Both the position numbers and the translations under genes were made by a program. A DNA stretch of 27,551 nucleotides from a virus. The stretch is from IMG/VR virus record IMGVR_UViG_3300030099_006375, positions 1 through 27,551 of that record. One strand, given 5' to 3'. This document shows, in pieces, positions 25,455-27,551 of the stretch (position 1 is its first letter; every line of letters starts with the position of its first letter). Under the pieces are notes generated by a model, which saw nothing but the letters and a program-made list of their open reading frames with translations, was not told the origin of the DNA and ran no database searches.

Positions 25455-27551
25455 TTAATTTTTAATTATTGTCGATGAATAGCCTTTGTTGTCATACTTG
25501 GCTACGCTTATATTTAACTTCTGTCTTTCTATTTTGGCGTTAGGCCTATATAAATGCCTGTTGCAAGCCATAACAGCTAGACCAGAACTTATAGAGGCAT
25601 CGAACTTAGTTCTTTTGTTTATATCAAACTTAGCCCAATCATTTAAGGTTTCGTTGAAGTATATGTTTCCATACACGCCATCTCCTAAATGGCCAACGTG
25701 GTTTTGGATATACATTTCAATAGCGGCAGCGTGAGCTTGTTTAATGTCTTCACTAGAGTTAGGTATACCACCTATTTCTTTTTCAGCTACCGAAAGTTTA
25801 TTCCAGGTTTTGTCAGGTCTATTCATAGAGTATCCCCTATATCCTCTTCTTCTTAAGTAATATAGAAGTCTAGGTTTATTGTTTTCTGCTAAAATTGGCA
25901 TGCCATAAAACACACAAGCCATTAATACATCTTCAAAAAACATCTCTGCGGTTTGTGGTCTAGCTATATATTCTAAGAAAAAATGGTTAGCAGGAGCATC
26001 TTCCATACTAAACTTTGTTAATCCATGTAGCGCGCCATTCGAACCACGTCCATCAACAGTCCCGCTAATATCGTAACTGTCACAGCCAAAAGCTCCCATG
26101 TGTTCGTTTCCAGGATAACGTATTCCATTTTTTACTATTATTCTATTTTGTAAGTTAGCAGGTGGTACCCAGCTTACTTTAAATCTACCTTTTGGATCTG
26201 GATAAAATATTACTTGCGTATCTTTTATACCGTTAACCCACTGAAAGCTTCCAACACTTACCGTAGCATCTGTCTTAACACCTTCGTTGTAATCTATTTG
26301 TTCGTATATCTTAACTAAGTTAAATATACTATTTTTTGTTTCATCTCTAAACGCGTGTTCTTCAGTTCTTGGAAACTGTCGATAAAATTCGTTTAGCGCA
26401 TCTTGATCATCTCTTAATCCATCAGCTTCGTTTTCCCAGTGATCAACAACACCTATGTCTATTAGTTCACCGTCGGGTCCATAACACTCTCGTGTTGGGG
26501 TATCGAATACTGGTCGTCCATGCTCATCAATAAATCCCTCATAGTTCCATTCCATTGGGATAAACAAAGAATATAAACCAGAGCGTGTTTGACCATTTCT
26601 ATTTCTTTTAGTTACATCACTATCGTAGTATAACTTTTTAAAGTTATCACCACCTTTATCTAAAGCGTTTGATGTTGAACCCATCATACACTTACCTATA
26701 ATTCTACTACCAAGACGTAAACAAGTTTTTGTTACACGCCAGTTGTTTAAAATATTATCAGGTCTCTCCCACTTACCACTTTCATCATGAACTAGTAAGT
26801 TAAGCTTTTCACCGTCGTAGCTGTTGTCACCAGTATTTTTCCAATCAATAGTAGTGTCAAGTCCAACCAGCTCTTCCTGCTTTTCGTTGGCAGTAATTTT
26901 TTTACGCGTAAACTTACTTGCAGGAACCCTATAAGCAAGCTCAGACTTAGGTCTGTCCATACCATCTTGTATCGGTTTAAAGAAAAACGGATAGTTGATA
27001 GATATTGGAACAACTTTATCGGTAAACATTTTCTTAGCATCTGCACCACTTTTAGACAATATTCCATATCTAGCATCACTCGATATTGTAGCCAAGTTAA
27101 CAGTTTCAGCACTACTCATAAATGAAAAACCACTACGTCTGTTTTTTAAATAACACATACCGTAGCATCTTTTATCTGCTTTACACGCTTCCCAAAATAT
27201 AAAGAACAGTCTATTGGCTTCTCTAAAATCTGGAGCACCAACGTCTATTTTACTCCATTGTAAATACATATAATGGCTACCTGTTATATATGTAGGCTCG
27301 CCATCGTTCATAAACCAAAAGCCTTCATCTCTACGTTTAAACTCTTCGTCTATAAAATCGTACCACTTGTCCTTGCTTTCTTCTGGATAATTTCTCCAGT
27401 CAAATATGTTCTTAAGTTTACTTAACTCTTTAGGGTAATCTATTTTTTGCCATTTGTTTAATTTGGTTTTGCGCAACTGCAGTGGCAGCAGTGGCAAAGC
27501 AATGCGCAAACCTTGGATCTCAAGTATGTTACCAATTTTTCCAGTTTTGCT
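25455..27551 (-). CDS. terL: Terminase large subunit (5' end outside window)
   Basis: This is the ATPase/nuclease motor that packages phage DNA into the prohead through the portal. Residues are numbered from a TTG codon at 27509. A Walker A-like loop KNRRSGFS lies at about 122-129, and a Walker B strand LNLLVHDE at 236-243. The C-terminal RNase H-type nuclease has candidate acids D477 (in GCDSYD), E526/D527 (in FFEDV) and D637 (in KFDASISSG). The frame stays open for 42 bases upstream of that TTG, encoding SKTGKIGNILEIQG, and no ATG occurs there. The true start is therefore probably beyond the right edge, so I annotate the gene as partial. It ends two bases before the portal start, so the two genes are almost certainly co-transcribed. 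The Walker A lacks the usual GK[S/T] lysine; other terminases show similar variants. Confidence 0.94.
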   Translation of the reverse strand, partial: SKTGKIGNILEIQGLRIALPLLPLQLRKTKLNKWQKIDYPKELSKLKNIFDWRNYPEESKDKWYDFIDEEFKRRDEGFWFMNDGEPTYITGSHYMYLQWSKIDVGAPDFREANRLFFIFWEACKADKRCYGMCYLKNRRSGFSFMSSAETVNLATISSDARYGILSKSGADAKKMFTDKVVPISINYPFFFKPIQDGMDRPKSELAYRVPASKFTRKKITANEKQEELVGLDTTIDWKNTGDNSYDGEKLNLLVHDESGKWERPDNILNNWRVTKTCLRLGSRIIGKCMMGSTSNALDKGGDNFKKLYYDSDVTKRNRNGQTRSGLYSLFIPMEWNYEGFIDEHGRPVFDTPTRECYGPDGELIDIGVVDHWENEADGLRDDQDALNEFYRQFPRTEEHAFRDETKNSIFNLVKIYEQIDYNEGVKTDATVSVGSFQWVNGIKDTQVIFYPDPKGRFKVSWVPPANLQNRIIVKNGIRYPGNEHMGAFGCDSYDISGTVDGRGSNGALHGLTKFSMEDAPANHFFLEYIARPQTAEMFFEDVLMACVFYGMPILAENNKPRLLYYLRRRGYRGYSMNRPDKTWNKLSVAEKEIGGIPNSSEDIKQAHAAAIEMYIQNHVGHLGDGVYGNIYFNETLNDWAKFDINKRTKFDASISSGLAVMACNRHLYRPNAKIERQKLNISVAKYDNKGYSSTIIKN
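27465..27512 (-). repeat. Nested inverted repeat with tandem 9-mer in the terminase 5' region
   Basis: On the plus strand GGTTTTGCGCA (27465-27475) faces TGCGCAAACC (27503-27512), a 10-bp inverted repeat with a one-base bulge. Between them is an ACTGC/GCAGT inner pair and a direct repeat GCAGTGGCA twice. It lies within coding sequence (GLRIALPLLPLQLRK), so part of the symmetry may follow from the peptide. Confidence 0.5.

Noticed and set aside
26792-27112. Minus-strand 106-codon frame inside the terminase
   Set aside because: It lies wholly within the terminase in another frame, and its sequence is a Leu/Ser-rich out-of-frame product with no recognisable motif.
27507-27509. TTG at 27509 as the real start of the terminase
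   Set aside because: The frame stays open with plausible coding sequence up to the window edge and the TTG has no leader signal, so the gene is treated as cut by the edge.
1-27551. Integrase, attachment site, transposon ends, tRNA genes
   Set aside because: Nothing resembling these was seen. Non-coding space is too short for most of them.

Overview
The window is one late, structural-gene block of a tailed double-stranded DNA bacteriophage. It is AT-rich, and every credible gene lies on the minus strand, so it reads from the right edge to the left. Thirteen coding regions fill nearly all of it. The longest non-coding gap is about 60 bases. I see no tRNA, rRNA, CRISPR array, integrase, insertion sequence or plus-strand gene. 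Both ends are cut inside open genes: the terminase at the right and a very large virion protein at the left.

In transcription order the layout is: terminase large subunit (5' end outside the window), portal, acidic scaffold-like protein, major capsid protein, a strong intrinsic terminator, an unrecognised 280-residue protein, a UUCG-loop hairpin, two small connector-like proteins, a 2719-residue tail stabilisation/adhesin protein, a small conserved virion-type protein of 122 residues, a cupin-fold protein, two probable internal (ejection) proteins of 234 and 597 residues, and an open-ended polyprotein-sized gene of at least 2036 residues. Packaging and head genes come first, then neck and tail, then proteins likely to be carried in the capsid and ejected. 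No tape measure, sheath or contractile-tail protein is seen, which suggests a short-tailed (podovirus-like) virion.

Host and lineage are inferred. The leaders lack Shine-Dalgarno motifs and are rich in A and T just before the ATG, as is usual in Bacteroidota. The terminase/portal/capsid set and the stabilisation protein with the N-terminal NKDLDER...GEYRDA motif resemble, from memory, crAss-like and other marine Bacteroidota phages. The giant protein's HAD-type domain resembles those in large virion-associated proteins of uncultured marine phages. I could not run any search, so lineage below this level is open.

The most interesting parts are the giant left-edge protein (membrane-type segments, an HExxH zincin motif, a sigma-region-2-like stretch and a C-terminal HAD phosphatase domain in one chain), the tail protein roughly twice or more the usual length with duplicated insert domains, a canonical EF-hand loop in a probable ejection protein, and two UUCG-capped RNA hairpins flanking the gene after the capsid gene.
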